A stretch of DNA of 64,000 nt, taken from assembly GCA_013350335.1 (NCBI GenBank), contig CM023534.1, forward strand, positions 18,991,302-19,055,301, read 5' to 3'. The translations under genes were made by a program, and so were the position numbers. Positions within the stretch are counted from its first letter, which is position 1. Each line of letters begins with the position of its first letter. Source of the DNA: Chimonanthus salicifolius (Eukaryota > Streptophyta > Magnoliopsida > Laurales > Calycanthaceae). Below are positions 45,170 to 55,928 of the stretch, piece after piece. The notes beneath the pieces were generated by a model, which was not told the origin of the DNA, ran no database searches, and was given only the letters and a program-made list of their open reading frames with translations.

Positions 45170-48100
45170 GGCCCAGGCCCACAAAATTAGGACTTCTAAG
45201 GTTCACTTGATCAAGCCCAGGTGTATCACATATAAACAAACCTCTGACTCTATGGATCACGGTCCATGACTCAAACTCATAAAGTCATGACCCACCTCCC
45301 AGAATGGGTCCGGTTCTACTACACATCTTGAGCATAAACCGATTAATAATTGGGGCAGGTCTACATCAGTATATTACAACCCATTAGACCTAGCTATACG
45401 TTACATTTTAGAATTATTATATTAATTTTAAACTTTTGATATAATCTTATAAATATAGATATGCAAAGTTGATAATAGATTGCATCTGCAATGTGGCAAT
45501 TTTTAAAACCTTTATCAGTTGTCGTTAGTGTATGATTAAGGGAATGATCATACATTAAATTAAAAAAAAAAAAAACACATGCAAACAAGGCCCACTGGGG
45601 ATTCCTAATATAAATATCATCTTTATTAGAATAAAATCCATAGTGAAGGCCCACAAAATCTTCTCTGATATCAAGAAGGCACTCAGAGTTCATGTTCAGC
45701 ATATATTGTGGGCTTGATTATGTCTAGATGGATTACTATGATTAAGAAGCCCGAAAAAGTTAGCTTAAATGTAATTAATTTTTTTTTTTTTTTATGATCA
45801 AGGAATTCAGGTCTCTTAGAGTGCCTATTAGTCTTTAGGGTATGTGTAATCCTTTCTATTTATACACACAGAGTAAGTTTATGGGAAATGGTAACCAAAC
45901 TCCAGACTTTTGCTTCCTGAAGCAGGTTCTTACCCATCACTCCAATCCCTTTAGGTAGTTTATAGATAACCATTTTATCGAAAATCGAATAAACTTTCTT
46001 ACAAGCGTGATTCTAGGGAGTTAGAAAACTCCACCAAGTTTCCAAATGTATTGTATGATCTATTTGTTTTGTTATTATTTATGATAGTCGTCATTATCAT
46101 CACATCATCTTCTTATGGTTGTTGAAACATTATCTCATCTAACTAGGGTTTATTGTTTTAGATTTTTTTAATGTGAATAATTCTAGTATATCTTTTGATA
46201 TTTAATGAGATGATATTATATTTCAATGACGATGATGAAGATCGAAACAGCTCCTACTCTCATGTGAGCTTCGACAGAACCGAGTTGAGTCCTCTAATGA
46301 TCTTAATTTAATAGACTTCGAAGATGAACAATGCTTTGAAGCTTTCAAACTTTGCCTGTGATTCACGACAGGCAATGAAGATGTCACCATGGGAATATGA
46401 TAATATGAATTTGAGTGTCTTCTTTGTTCTCATTTCCTATCTTCTAGGGAGAGTTGGGTCATCTCAATGTCACAAATCTTGTCTAATTTTATAAAATATA
46501 TATAATTTAAGAAAATAAAACATAGTTGGAAGTGTGGGTATCTCAATAATATAATGAAATTTTGACAATGCCTTGTCACTTTATTCTATCATAGAGAGTC
46601 AACCCACATATCCACAAGCAACATCTACCCTAAACTACTTCGATTGGTGGAATAATGCTTTAGTGAATTGTTGCTGGTGATGATGATAATGACGATGATA
46701 AATTAACTATTACGAGTTTTAATCTTCACACTTTAAAATTCTGAACAATCTTTAGAGTTAGAAGATGATTCTCAAAGTCTTTAAATGATGCCTGAGGTGA
46801 CATTTCATTGATTCTATTCACGAGGCTCACACGCGAACCTTTGGACATGTCACGAGGCTCACACGCGAACCTTTGGACATGTCACGATCGAAATATGAGT
46901 TAAAAAGTCAACAATATATTTTGAAAGTATTAGAAATGAGTTAATATCACAATATTTGTTTATAAAATTTCTGTCTTCTTTTTTTAGATTTTAAACAATT
47001 GAAAAGCCTAAAACTTGGAAAATAAATCAAAAGAAAGGGGTTTTGAGATAATATATTTATATTCTAACCTGATGACAGAGGTTGTTCATCCAATGGAGGA
47101 GAGTCAACCCACACGCCCTCAAGCAACATCCATTGGATGATGCCCTGATACTCCAAAGAACCCTCCATTCAATTTCTTAATCAAGCAGCTGGGCTAACTA
47201 TACCTGTATTCTATAATCAAAAGTAGGAATGATTGTGTTCCGGCAACAAATTAAACCTACTTTAGCCATTAAAGAAACGCAATTAAAACTAATAACCGAG
47301 AAGCTATAAATTAAATCATCAAACTGATTTTAATTCATTCAAACGGCTCCAAACAACACTCAACCCATGTCACAACTCATGCTTTTATCGGCAAAATACT
47401 ATGAGCGCGTTATTAACGCTTATTTATCAGCACGACAGCAAATTTCAGATAAATTCCTGATAAAATTGCATTAAAAACACAATAAATGATAATATCTCGA
47501 TAAATTTTCAATAAATTGCCGGTAAATTTCATTTTAAGATTTTTATTTTATTAATATTTTTATTTATTCTATTTTTTTAATATTATATTTTCCGCGAGAT
47601 TTTTCCATTAATATCCCTATAAAAACCTATGAATCTAAAAATGTCACGATATTACTGATCACTGTTAATATCTCGAGGACGGTATTTGTAACTGTGCACT
47701 CAACCCACTTCTAGAATTCAAATGAAGAAACTATTTCTTTCGCCTTTCGCCTTTCGCCATCCACATGATGTTTACAGTAAAGTTTTACTCTTACTCTCAT
47801 GTAGAGAACACTTCAACCCTAAGCATTACCTAATCAAGAAAGAAGCCATGTCCATTCGCAGTCTCAAGAACACACAACATGGGAACTCTTTCTCAACTTG
47901 GGCAAGTAATTATCTAGGGTTGGGTTTACAGTAGTCTCTTCTTCGTGACCCATCTCTCCCTTTGATTGGAATTTAGCTGAAAATCTAAAATTAGCTACTT
48001 ACATACACGAATGGGTATCTTTTTACTTAACCTATTGGTAACATAAAAGGGAGACTTTTAAGATGTCAAACTGCATAAAAATATCTTCTAAGTAGTATCC

Positions 48101-51100
48101 TGAATCTCTCTTGCATACTTGGCCAGCATGGGTATAGGCGGTATAGGCTGATGCCTAAGGCCCCACATACTAAAACTCCTTAATATACCAGTCACAAAGT
48201 CCCATAAAATCTCATTCCGCCTAAGGCCTTTAAGATTTTAAGGGATCTTAAGGCTGACCCTCCTTGTATATTTACGAAGATTAATTAAGAAATATTTAAT
48301 AAATTTACAGTGAATAATTCAAGAACAAGACAGAAAAAGTGACGTAAATAATCTATTCTATGATATCATATTCTTGGAGCAGAAAAATTGCTTTGAGACT
48401 TAAAGAAAAGGTCTCTTTACAAACACTTTGAAATTTCATTGCTACGTATAAAGAAGTAGAAACATGGTTGTGTATCGATGATATCTTTGTGGCACGAAAC
48501 TGGAAAGAAATATAAGATGATAATTGATATCTCACTTCATCCACATCAATTTCATTTAAATTTCAAATTCATTTCATTTCATTTCAGCTTAGCCATTACC
48601 AGAAAGAGAGGATATGGAGGAATCTAACCGCTCCTTCCTTTTATTTTTCCACGTACACAGAATATCCTTCTCTTAAGGAGCAATTATCCAAAAATATAAA
48701 ACTTTGTAGAGGAGAATGGATTATTAATGCCTTACTTTAGTAACTGTATGCCCTGTAAAGGGCTCGAATTCGACTACGTGATGTGTTAGATGTATTATCT
48801 GATTAATCTTTCGAGATGAAAACTTTATAACCCATACATATCGGATAAAATTATGAAGAGTGATTCTTTACAGATGAGTGTGAATCAAAAAGTGGATAAC
48901 ATTGCTTTCTTCTCACTCTCACTCTCTCATTAATATTATTTTATTTTAAGTGGGACTAATTTTTATCTTTATAATGTATGCAAATCGGGATTAATTCTTC
49001 TCTGGTTGGTATGTTCTCTCTTTTCTTGAATTAGAATTCTTTGATTAAGACTAATGATAGAAGGAAATTTATTTATTTTTATATTAGAGACGCTCTCGAA
49101 TTAAAATAGAAAATTTAAGAGCAAATACGTTTTTCATAATTAAATTTGAATGAGTTTTTCTACAATTTTAAGTAGTAGATGTTTGTAAAAAATTTAAAAA
49201 GAAATATTGTAGGGCCTTAATTGAGTAAATAGGGACCCATTTATATCTTACTATAGAATTTTAATTCAATATGAGTATGACCCATTTATATTTGAAGAAT
49301 AGATATTGAATTGGACATGAGTCAAGCTGGTCAATATTCTTAACTTTGATTACCACAACATGCGCCCCTTGTCTATTACAATTGCTCTTTATTTTGACTA
49401 TCATTTTCATTTTGATATTATTTTTTTATTTTTTTTTATTATAATTCACTGTTAGTTTTTACAAGATTTTCTCAATAATCATTATACAAACTCGAATTTT
49501 TTAAAACATCCCAATTTAATCTTAAGCTAACGATATCTTGAGAATGGTTTTTGTGAACTTAGTGTGATTAGTTGTTTCTCTAAAATATGTCTTTAAAATT
49601 ATTAGATTTCCAATTTAGAATAATAATTATATGTAATTGATTTTTCTCTAAACTATCACAATTATTGTCTCATATTAGTATGAGTAAATATTATGCATAC
49701 ATAATTATTAGTTAAATTTATATAACTAATCTGTGATTTATTAAAGTGATAATTTTTTACATGATTAACTAATTCCATTGAATCTCTCTTCTAAAAAAAA
49801 AAAAAGAATTTAACATCTCAACCTTCTTTATAAACGTAATGAGATGACCTGAACTCCACAGGCTGACCTAACAACCCAAGTTGATAACAATATTCAATCG
49901 ACCAATCAACCCAAAGAACAACTTAATTTATTACTACTTGTGACCCATTCATTGCTTAAGAATTAGAAAGTTCTTGAGTATTGCTAATTAAATATTTTTA
50001 GAAAAGATTTTTGTTTGTGCATAGGTGTGGAAAAAGGATTTGGTGTTGTCCTGCTATCCTTTCAAAATGAATAGATATATAATTTTTTTAATCATGGTTT
50101 GCTATTTTTGTTATAATTTTAAAGTCTCTCTAGGAGCAAATGGATATCGAACCACACATTATAATAATATTTTTCTAATAGATAAAGAAATCACGCATCT
50201 CCTATCTACCTTTAACTTGTTATCTTTCTTGAACCATGTTATAGCAGGGGTTAAAATTACGGAGTCGACAATATATCAGTCAATATTATAATATCAGTGA
50301 TACTGATATATCGCCCGATATATAGCCCTTTGAATCATAACATTTTTTCTTGTATTTAATATAATGTTATAGGTCTCACGAAACATATTATTTTTATCAC
50401 ACTATTAGATATATTTAAATATAAAATTTAATTTTAGAGTATATTTTATTTATTTAATATAGGGGTCATAAAAATGAGTGGTCAATTCTTGATATAGATT
50501 TAAGATAAGAAATTTGTTTTTAAACTCAACCATCTATTTTTAGCTTTATATTAAAAATTAAAATATAATTTTAAAATATCTTTATAATTAAATAGATTAA
50601 ATGAATATGATTCAAATAGTATCTATCAAAGGACATGTTTTAGTTTCAAAGAAAGATGTATCGTAAAAGTAACACCAAATCATCTTTTATAGATGTGGGT
50701 CAAATTAGAAAATTATAATGAAATTAATGAAAACTAATTTGATTAAATTAATTAATTATAGTTTCAAATTTAAAATTTTAAAAATATAACTTTAATCTCA
50801 TTTAATGCACTGTTTAAAAAATTCATTAAGAGCATCGATAAGCCTCGTACCCGTTAGCTGAGGGTCAATTAATTATTCACTATTTTATTGGGTTGCTTGC
50901 TGATTAGTAGCCACAAATTACGCGCTAGAAACAATGAGGAAAAGGAAGAAGAAACGACGAATTAAAGACAAAAGCGGAAACTGGGGTCCATCATATCATC
51001 TTCCACGTGTACATGACGATGGTGATGTGGCATGAAAGACGAACAGGGTAAGGCATGACATCATCTTTCGCTCGTGCAACTGCCACCTTTATTTTAATCT

Positions 51101-52129
51101 TTTTAACTTGCAAGGAATTTATGGGCTCCACAAGGACTCATTTCTCTCTCCTTTACGAGATTCCTCGCTGATGTACTTTCTAGAGCAAGGCTAGAGAGAG
51201 CAAGTTAAAAAAATGAATAATGAAAATAATTATAAAAAATATTATTGAAATATATAATTACGTAAGATGTTCAAAGGAATACATAAATAAAATATATTAT
51301 AATTTTGTTTATTTAATTATGGATCTTTGTTAACTATGGTTACCTCCTGCCTCCATAGGTCTAACTTTAGTGTGCCTTAGAGGTAAGGTTCGACCTATGG
51401 GGATTTTATGTTGGGTATCTTACGGTTTCTCATATATAAATTCAAAAAAGAAAAAAATAGTTTAAAAATTGTAATTTTTGAAGATCAAGATAACAAAGTT
51501 GAAATGATTAAAGAGAAATATATTTTACACATATTTTATTCATGTAATCTTCTATCTATTTCATCTGATTATATAGTTTTCTAATTGATTTTTAGTTTCA
51601 TTCTCCTTATTTTTTCTTTTTAAAGATGGAAATTTAAATAAAATAAAATATATAAAATGACAAATAAATTATTGCCAATATCAAGTAGCATATAATTTCT
51701 AATTAAAATAAAATTACTAAGATATCTAAAATATAAATTATTTTTTATCAGGTGAATTTAAAACTGAAAAAATAACTATAATTTTAATTTTTTGCTATAT
51801 TTTTAACTTTTTAAGTGCACTGTGTGTTCTAAATAGCCTAATAGGTTTAAAGGACGATGAAAAAATTCCAGGATTCGTGTAAGATGAAGCGCAAAAATAT
51901 GAATTCTTTATGACAATAAAAAATTCAAAGTTTAAAGTAAGAGTTTAAACTGATAATATAGAATGAGAAAAATGATTAGGTGCATGAGACCTAATCTGAT
52001 TGTAGTCAAGTTCTATATCTTTATCATTTATTATTGAATTTCGAATTATAAAAAAAAAAAATTACAAATGAATACTGAAGAGCATGACCTAGTCTTACTA
52101 TAGTTAGGAGTCCAGCATTAGATCATGGC
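45170..52129. other. 7 kb AT-rich region without recognised genes
   Basis: No convincing coding frame, RNA gene or LTR pair is visible. It holds poly-A/T runs (45560, 45780, 49795), a 32-bp exact tandem duplication (46819-46882), a diverged direct repeat containing agagtcaacccaca (46588 and 47100) and gatatatcg-rich sequence near 50290-50325. A cacgtg box at 51004 and pyrimidine-rich stretches (51135-51160) could be promoter-like, but no ORF follows them. A host gene fragment or intron cannot be excluded. Confidence 0.45.
46819..46882. repeat. Exact 32-bp tandem duplication
   Basis: A unit beginning cacgaggctcacacgcgaac occurs twice with no mismatch (46819-46850, 46851-46882). It is GC-richer than its surroundings. 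Confidence 0.95.
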
Positions 52130-52327
52130 TAGTTATTTAGATACCTCATTTTTCTTTTAAGAGATACCCCATTTAAAAATTCTGTGTGAAAATTACCATT
52201 TTGCCCATTAATTTTGTGTAGATAAATTGTCTTTTTAAAAAATTAAAGGACAAAATGGTAATTTTCACACATAATTTTGAAATGAAATGTCTGTTAAAAA
52301 AAAAAAAGTAGGGTGTCTAAATAGCTA
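52130..52327. mobile_element. MITE-like hairpin element (~198 bp)
   Basis: The left end tagttatttagatacc and right end ggtgtctaaatagcta are inverted repeats. Pairing extends through most of the element, including gtgaaaattaccattttg on the left against caaaatggtaattttcac on the right. It has no coding sequence. Flanking TA or CTA may be the target duplication. Confidence 0.75.
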
Positions 52328-52545
52328 CCTTAAATCATTTCTCATAAAATACAATACTAAACTTTTAGGTAAATGATTCTGACTTTATGATAAGGTCCAG
52401 ATTATCGAGAAAAGATTAAACATCAATTTTGGTTGAAAACAGTGATAAAAAACCACCTGATTTATTGAATTTAAATCAATGGACGATTGAAAACACATGA
52501 TTTCGACGTTAAATACGGAAATCTTGGCAAAATTCAAATGGCATC
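52328..52545. other. AT-rich flank, left half of an interrupted old repeat
   Basis: No gene. The sequence up to ggcatc (52545) appears to continue as tctaaaatgcc after 54379, so the copia-like element split a pre-existing stretch. Confidence 0.45.
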
Positions 52546-52754
52546 TGTAGAAAAGATAATATGTGTATTATATCAAATCCCTATACTATTACATGTATTT
52601 ATAGCCTCTAGCCGACCCTAGGGCTATCACAGTCAAACTATAACTCTTAACTAATTATAAATCAAATACACCTCTTAATTAGAGGTAAACCCAACTTAGA
52701 CTCCTAATTACATAATAACTCTATTAATATTAAAACTCTAAATATATTCCAACA
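52546..52754 (-). repeat. 3' LTR of the short copia-like element
   Basis: 209 bp, same length as the partner at 54171-54379, four mismatches by eye. Confidence 0.93.
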
Positions 52755-53119
52755 TGCCCCTGCAAGCTGGAGCGTAGATGAACGCGAAGCTTGGAACGTG
52801 AAGAAACGGCAGGTGAACTGCAAACGTGGCACACCGATTGGCCACGAAAATTTGTTGAATCAGCACACTGATTGGCTGCAAAATTTGTTGAAGAGGCAGA
52901 GTTGACTGACTGCAAATATGTGTTTATGTGGCAACGTTGATTGGCAGCAAAACGACAGGCGGCGAACACCAATGGCGGCCTGAAATAGAGAAAGAGGCTC
53001 GGACGACTGCAGTAGCCGTAAGACAATTGTACGGTAAACAATGATCGCAATATGCGATAAATGTAGGCGACGAATGACCTGAAAAGACAAGGGGCTGAAG
53101 CCATCACATCGATCAATCA

Positions 53120-53450
53120 GATAGTAAAGGCCAGGGAACAATAGTTGTAGCCATAAAGGCCAGCAAATAAAGGCTGAAGTCATAAAGACCAGCAAATAGG
53201 GTTGTAGCCATAAAAGGCCAGCAAATGAGGCTATAACCATGAAAGGCCAGCAAATAGATTGTAGCCATGAAAGGCCAGCAAAAGGGCTGAAGCCATGAAA
53301 GGCTAGCAAAGGCTGTAGCCATGAAAGGCCAGCAAATGGGGCTATAATCATGAAAGGCCAGCAAATGAGGTTGTCGCCATAAAAGGCCAGCAAAAACTGT
53401 AACCATGAAAGGTTAGCAAAGGTTGTAGCCATGAAATGCCAGCAAAAATT
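53120..53450. repeat. Minisatellite, 26-29 bp units
   Basis: About 11-12 units of catgaaaggccagcaaa plus a variable gctgtagc-like spacer. Unit length varies (26, 28, 29), so no reading frame is conserved. The minus-strand frame open across it (52860-53432) is a by-product, giving repeated WLQ and FAGL words. Confidence 0.9.
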
Positions 53451-54170
53451 GGGGAAGAATCAATCCTCCAGATAAAAGGAGTGGATGAATTCTACAACAA
53501 ATGGACATGTGTCCAAAACATGCCGTCTCATTTTTGAGAAAAGACAAAACAAGACGTACTCGAATGAAGGACAAGTTAACAAAACGTGCTTGAACAAAGG
53601 ACAAGTTGCGTCCCTTTCTTCGGCTAAAGAGACTGTCTCATATTAGAGAAACGGCAAAACAAGGTTGCTCGAAAGGCAGCTAAGTAGGAGGAGAAGGGTA
53701 ATTTGTTTGTGTCCCTTTCTTCTTGGCACAGATCTTGCAGATTGTGGCGAGAAGAAACAACAAATCGAAGTCTGAATCGTGATTCGGTGGACAAAACACC
53801 AGAGTAGTCCATCAACATATCTGAACACTAGGGCAAAATAGAGGATGGGAGAAGGCAATCTGTCTGTAAGCAACGGTGAGGCAAGGCAAATTCCTTGCAA
53901 AATAACAGCAGGTAAAACAGAGATTGGCAGCAAGTGGGTCTTGTATATGGAGGTTGGGATTCAGACAAGTACTGCAAGTTGATCTTGAGAAGATCGCCAC
54001 GCCGTCTTGGCTGTGTTACCAAGGGTGTGTTTACTGAATAAGATCGGTGAATAAGATGTCCTTTACTCTCTCTCCCCCCTCCCTCTACCGATGAATCTCC
54101 TCCAGCAGAGGGAGAGAAGAAAAAAATTGATTATCAAAGGCCCACTAGGATCTAATTTTGACTGATACCA

Positions 54171-54379
54171 TGTAGAAAAGATAATATGTGTATTATATCA
54201 AATCCCTATACTATTACATGTATTTATAGCCTCTAGCCGACCCTAGGGCTATCACAGTCAAACTGTAACTTTTAACTAATTATAAATCAAATACACCTCT
54301 TAATTAGAGGTAAACCCAACTTAGACTCCTAATCACACAATAACTCTATTAATATTAAAACTCTAAATATATTCCAACA
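54171..54379 (-). repeat. 5' LTR of the short copia-like element
   Basis: It starts TGTTGGAATATATTTAG on the minus strand and carries TATAAATA (minus, 54221-54228). The primer site follows directly below 54171. Confidence 0.93.
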
Positions 54380-54384
54380 TCTAA

Positions 54385-54868
54385 AATGCCTGGAAAATTG
54401 TAAAAAAATACATATCGTCTGTAAAACAACTTTTGTAATATTTTTGGATTTGAAAGATATTTTAAAACAGAGGCTTTGTAAAAGGGGTTTCGTAAAAGCG
54501 AAAATTTATGAAAAACCGGTAAACATTCGAACAAACTTTGAAATTCATTGTGTTTGGTGTGTGAAGACCATTGGTGTGGGCAAGTTTAAAAGTCCAAATA
54601 ATTCAAATGAGTGGTTTTACATATTGAAATAGTTTTGAGGTCACTTTGCACTATTTCTCAAAAACAATAAATGAGGTATTATCCATAGCAGTAAATGACT
54701 ATTTTGCCCCTCTCAACTTCAACAAGTCAGATTACTAACGAATTCAGATTGGACCAAACTAAGGCTTTTTGAAAGCCCTCTCAGTAAATACACAACTAAC
54801 CTTTCAAAATTCATACTTACTGGTGCTAATTACACGGTATTATCCTAATTAAGGCTCAAGGTATTACA
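54385..54868 (-). repeat. Decayed gypsy-type LTR fragment
   Basis: The minus strand starts TGTAATACCTTGAGCC at 54868, like the chromovirus LTR 5' ends in the window. About 130 bases in it has ggggcaaaatagtcatttac, which parallels the ggggcattttggtaat of those LTRs. The remainder is diverged. It is interrupted on the left by the copia-like element. Confidence 0.55.
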
Positions 54869-55792
54869 CTATCATATTAGATTTAAAAATATAAAAAATT
54901 GTGTAAAAAGAATAAAATAGAAAAAGTAATTTTATGATTAGATTTGGTGAATTGACAAGATTTTTTTCAACCTCATCATATTATTTTCTAAAGTCAAGGA
55001 AAATTAATAAAAATATAATTAAATTGATAAGTTTGAAGAATTTGGCCCACATTTTTACATTTATATAATTTTGTGCAAAAATTTGTGAAATAAAAAATAA
55101 TTATCTACTAACATTTTTTTGACCAATGCTACTCATGTGAAGTGTGTTTTATACATTAATCTTTTTAAGAAAGAGATAGTTTAAGGTGATTATGAATCTT
55201 GGTTGTTTGTTTATTAAGAATCTTGATCCCCTAGTGCCATGTTGATTAATTGATGGATAAATTGGTCATTTCAGCAATGTAGAGAGTTATAATAAAGACT
55301 ATTAACTACCACATGGTGCATTTAGTAGGAAGTGATTGGTGGCAGCATATATACTCAACTCCTTCAACAGTAGAGGATCCAAATTTGTTTATTAAACAGT
55401 TGTAATTAGTTCTAATGTTGGAAGAAAAAAAATTGTGAAAAATAGCTGAAGATAGAGTAAATAGTTTTAAATTTGATTTGATAAATTTGAAAGATTTTAC
55501 TTATCTCGCTAAAAAAAAAGATTTTACTTATCTTTGTCATATTAGTATTAAGAAGACATAAAAATATGTGAAAAAAAAAGAGAGAGATTCTAAGCTTGGA
55601 TTTGGAGAGCCAGAAGGATTTGATCTTATATTATTATCTAAAACTAGAGAAAATTCATACAAAAATGACTGAAAAATAGAAAATGGTATTCTATTTTTAA
55701 ATTTGGTGAGTTTGAAGGATTTGACCCACATTTTTTATGATACTATCTAAAAATATAAAAAAATGTGAAATGAGAAATATTATCTTCAAAGG
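54869..55792. repeat. AT-rich degenerate direct repeats
   Basis: Three to four imperfect units each contain aaatttggtgagtttgaagg-like and atttgacccacattttt-like segments followed by atatctaaaaatataaaaaa. Spacing is irregular (about 150-300 bases). No coding. Confidence 0.55.
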
Positions 55793-55799
55793 CCCTCAC

Positions 55800-55923
55800 C
55801 AAACTGGTTGAGGGCCTTTGTAGCTCCCTCAACCAGTTTTGCAGAGCCTCAAGTCAATTGGTGAACTTTACTAAGTCACATTCCTACTTCAGCTTGGCTA
55901 AAAGAAGACATGGTAGGAATTTG
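55800..55923 (+). pseudogene. LINE ORF2 fragment (left of nested LTRs)
   Basis: The translated stretch SSLNQFCRASSQLVNFTKSH fits the conserved RT thumb region of plant L1 ORF2, where a residue run ending NxxKS precedes the PFKYLG block. That block follows at 61180 after the nested LTRs. The frame is split by the Athila-like solo LTR with duplication GGCAT. The start is unclear because of an inverted repeat at 55801-55839. Confidence 0.65.
55801..55839. repeat. 14-bp perfect hairpin
   Basis: aaactggttgaggg (55801-55814) pairs with ccctcaaccagttt (55826-55839) across an 11-base loop, inside LINE sequence. Confidence 0.9.
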
Positions 55924-55928
55924 GGCAT
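55924..55928. repeat. Target-site duplication GGCAT, left copy
   Basis: Precedes the Athila-like solo LTR; the same bases at 61163-61167 follow it. Confidence 0.92.

Larger units (their letters stand above)
52546..54379 (-). mobile_element. Short non-autonomous copia-like LTR element
   Basis: 1834 bp, minus orientation. It has 209-bp LTRs at both ends (52546-52754 and 54171-54379), with TGTTGGAATAT...TTTCTACA ends. A primer site TGGTATCAG (minus strand, ending 54170-54171) and a polypurine tract gcaggggca (minus, just before 52754) are both in place. No gag or pol is present. The interior is leader-like sequence plus a minisatellite. The two LTRs differ at four positions by my count (1.9%), all transitions, so it is among the younger insertions here. 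The left flank gcatc and right flank tctaa suggest a duplication that lost three bases. Confidence 0.88.

Noticed and set aside
50025..50291. 88-codon frame with hydrophobic start resembling a signal peptide
   Set aside because: AT-rich composition gives F/I/L-rich chance frames; no cysteine pattern or homology recognised and no promoter or terminator context.
51000..51160. Host gene promoter (CACGTG box, pyrimidine-rich stretch)
   Set aside because: No coding frame or exon-like sequence follows within the next kilobase; one hexamer is not evidence.
52860..53432. 190-codon minus-strand frame with repeated WLQPFAGL-type words
   Set aside because: It is a reading of the minisatellite, whose unit length varies (26-29 bases), so no frame is maintained. 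It sits in a gene-less copia-like element.
53120..53450. Regular repeats that might suggest a CRISPR-like array
   Set aside because: Spacers are short and similar to each other, unit length drifts and the context is a plant retrotransposon; a minisatellite explains it.
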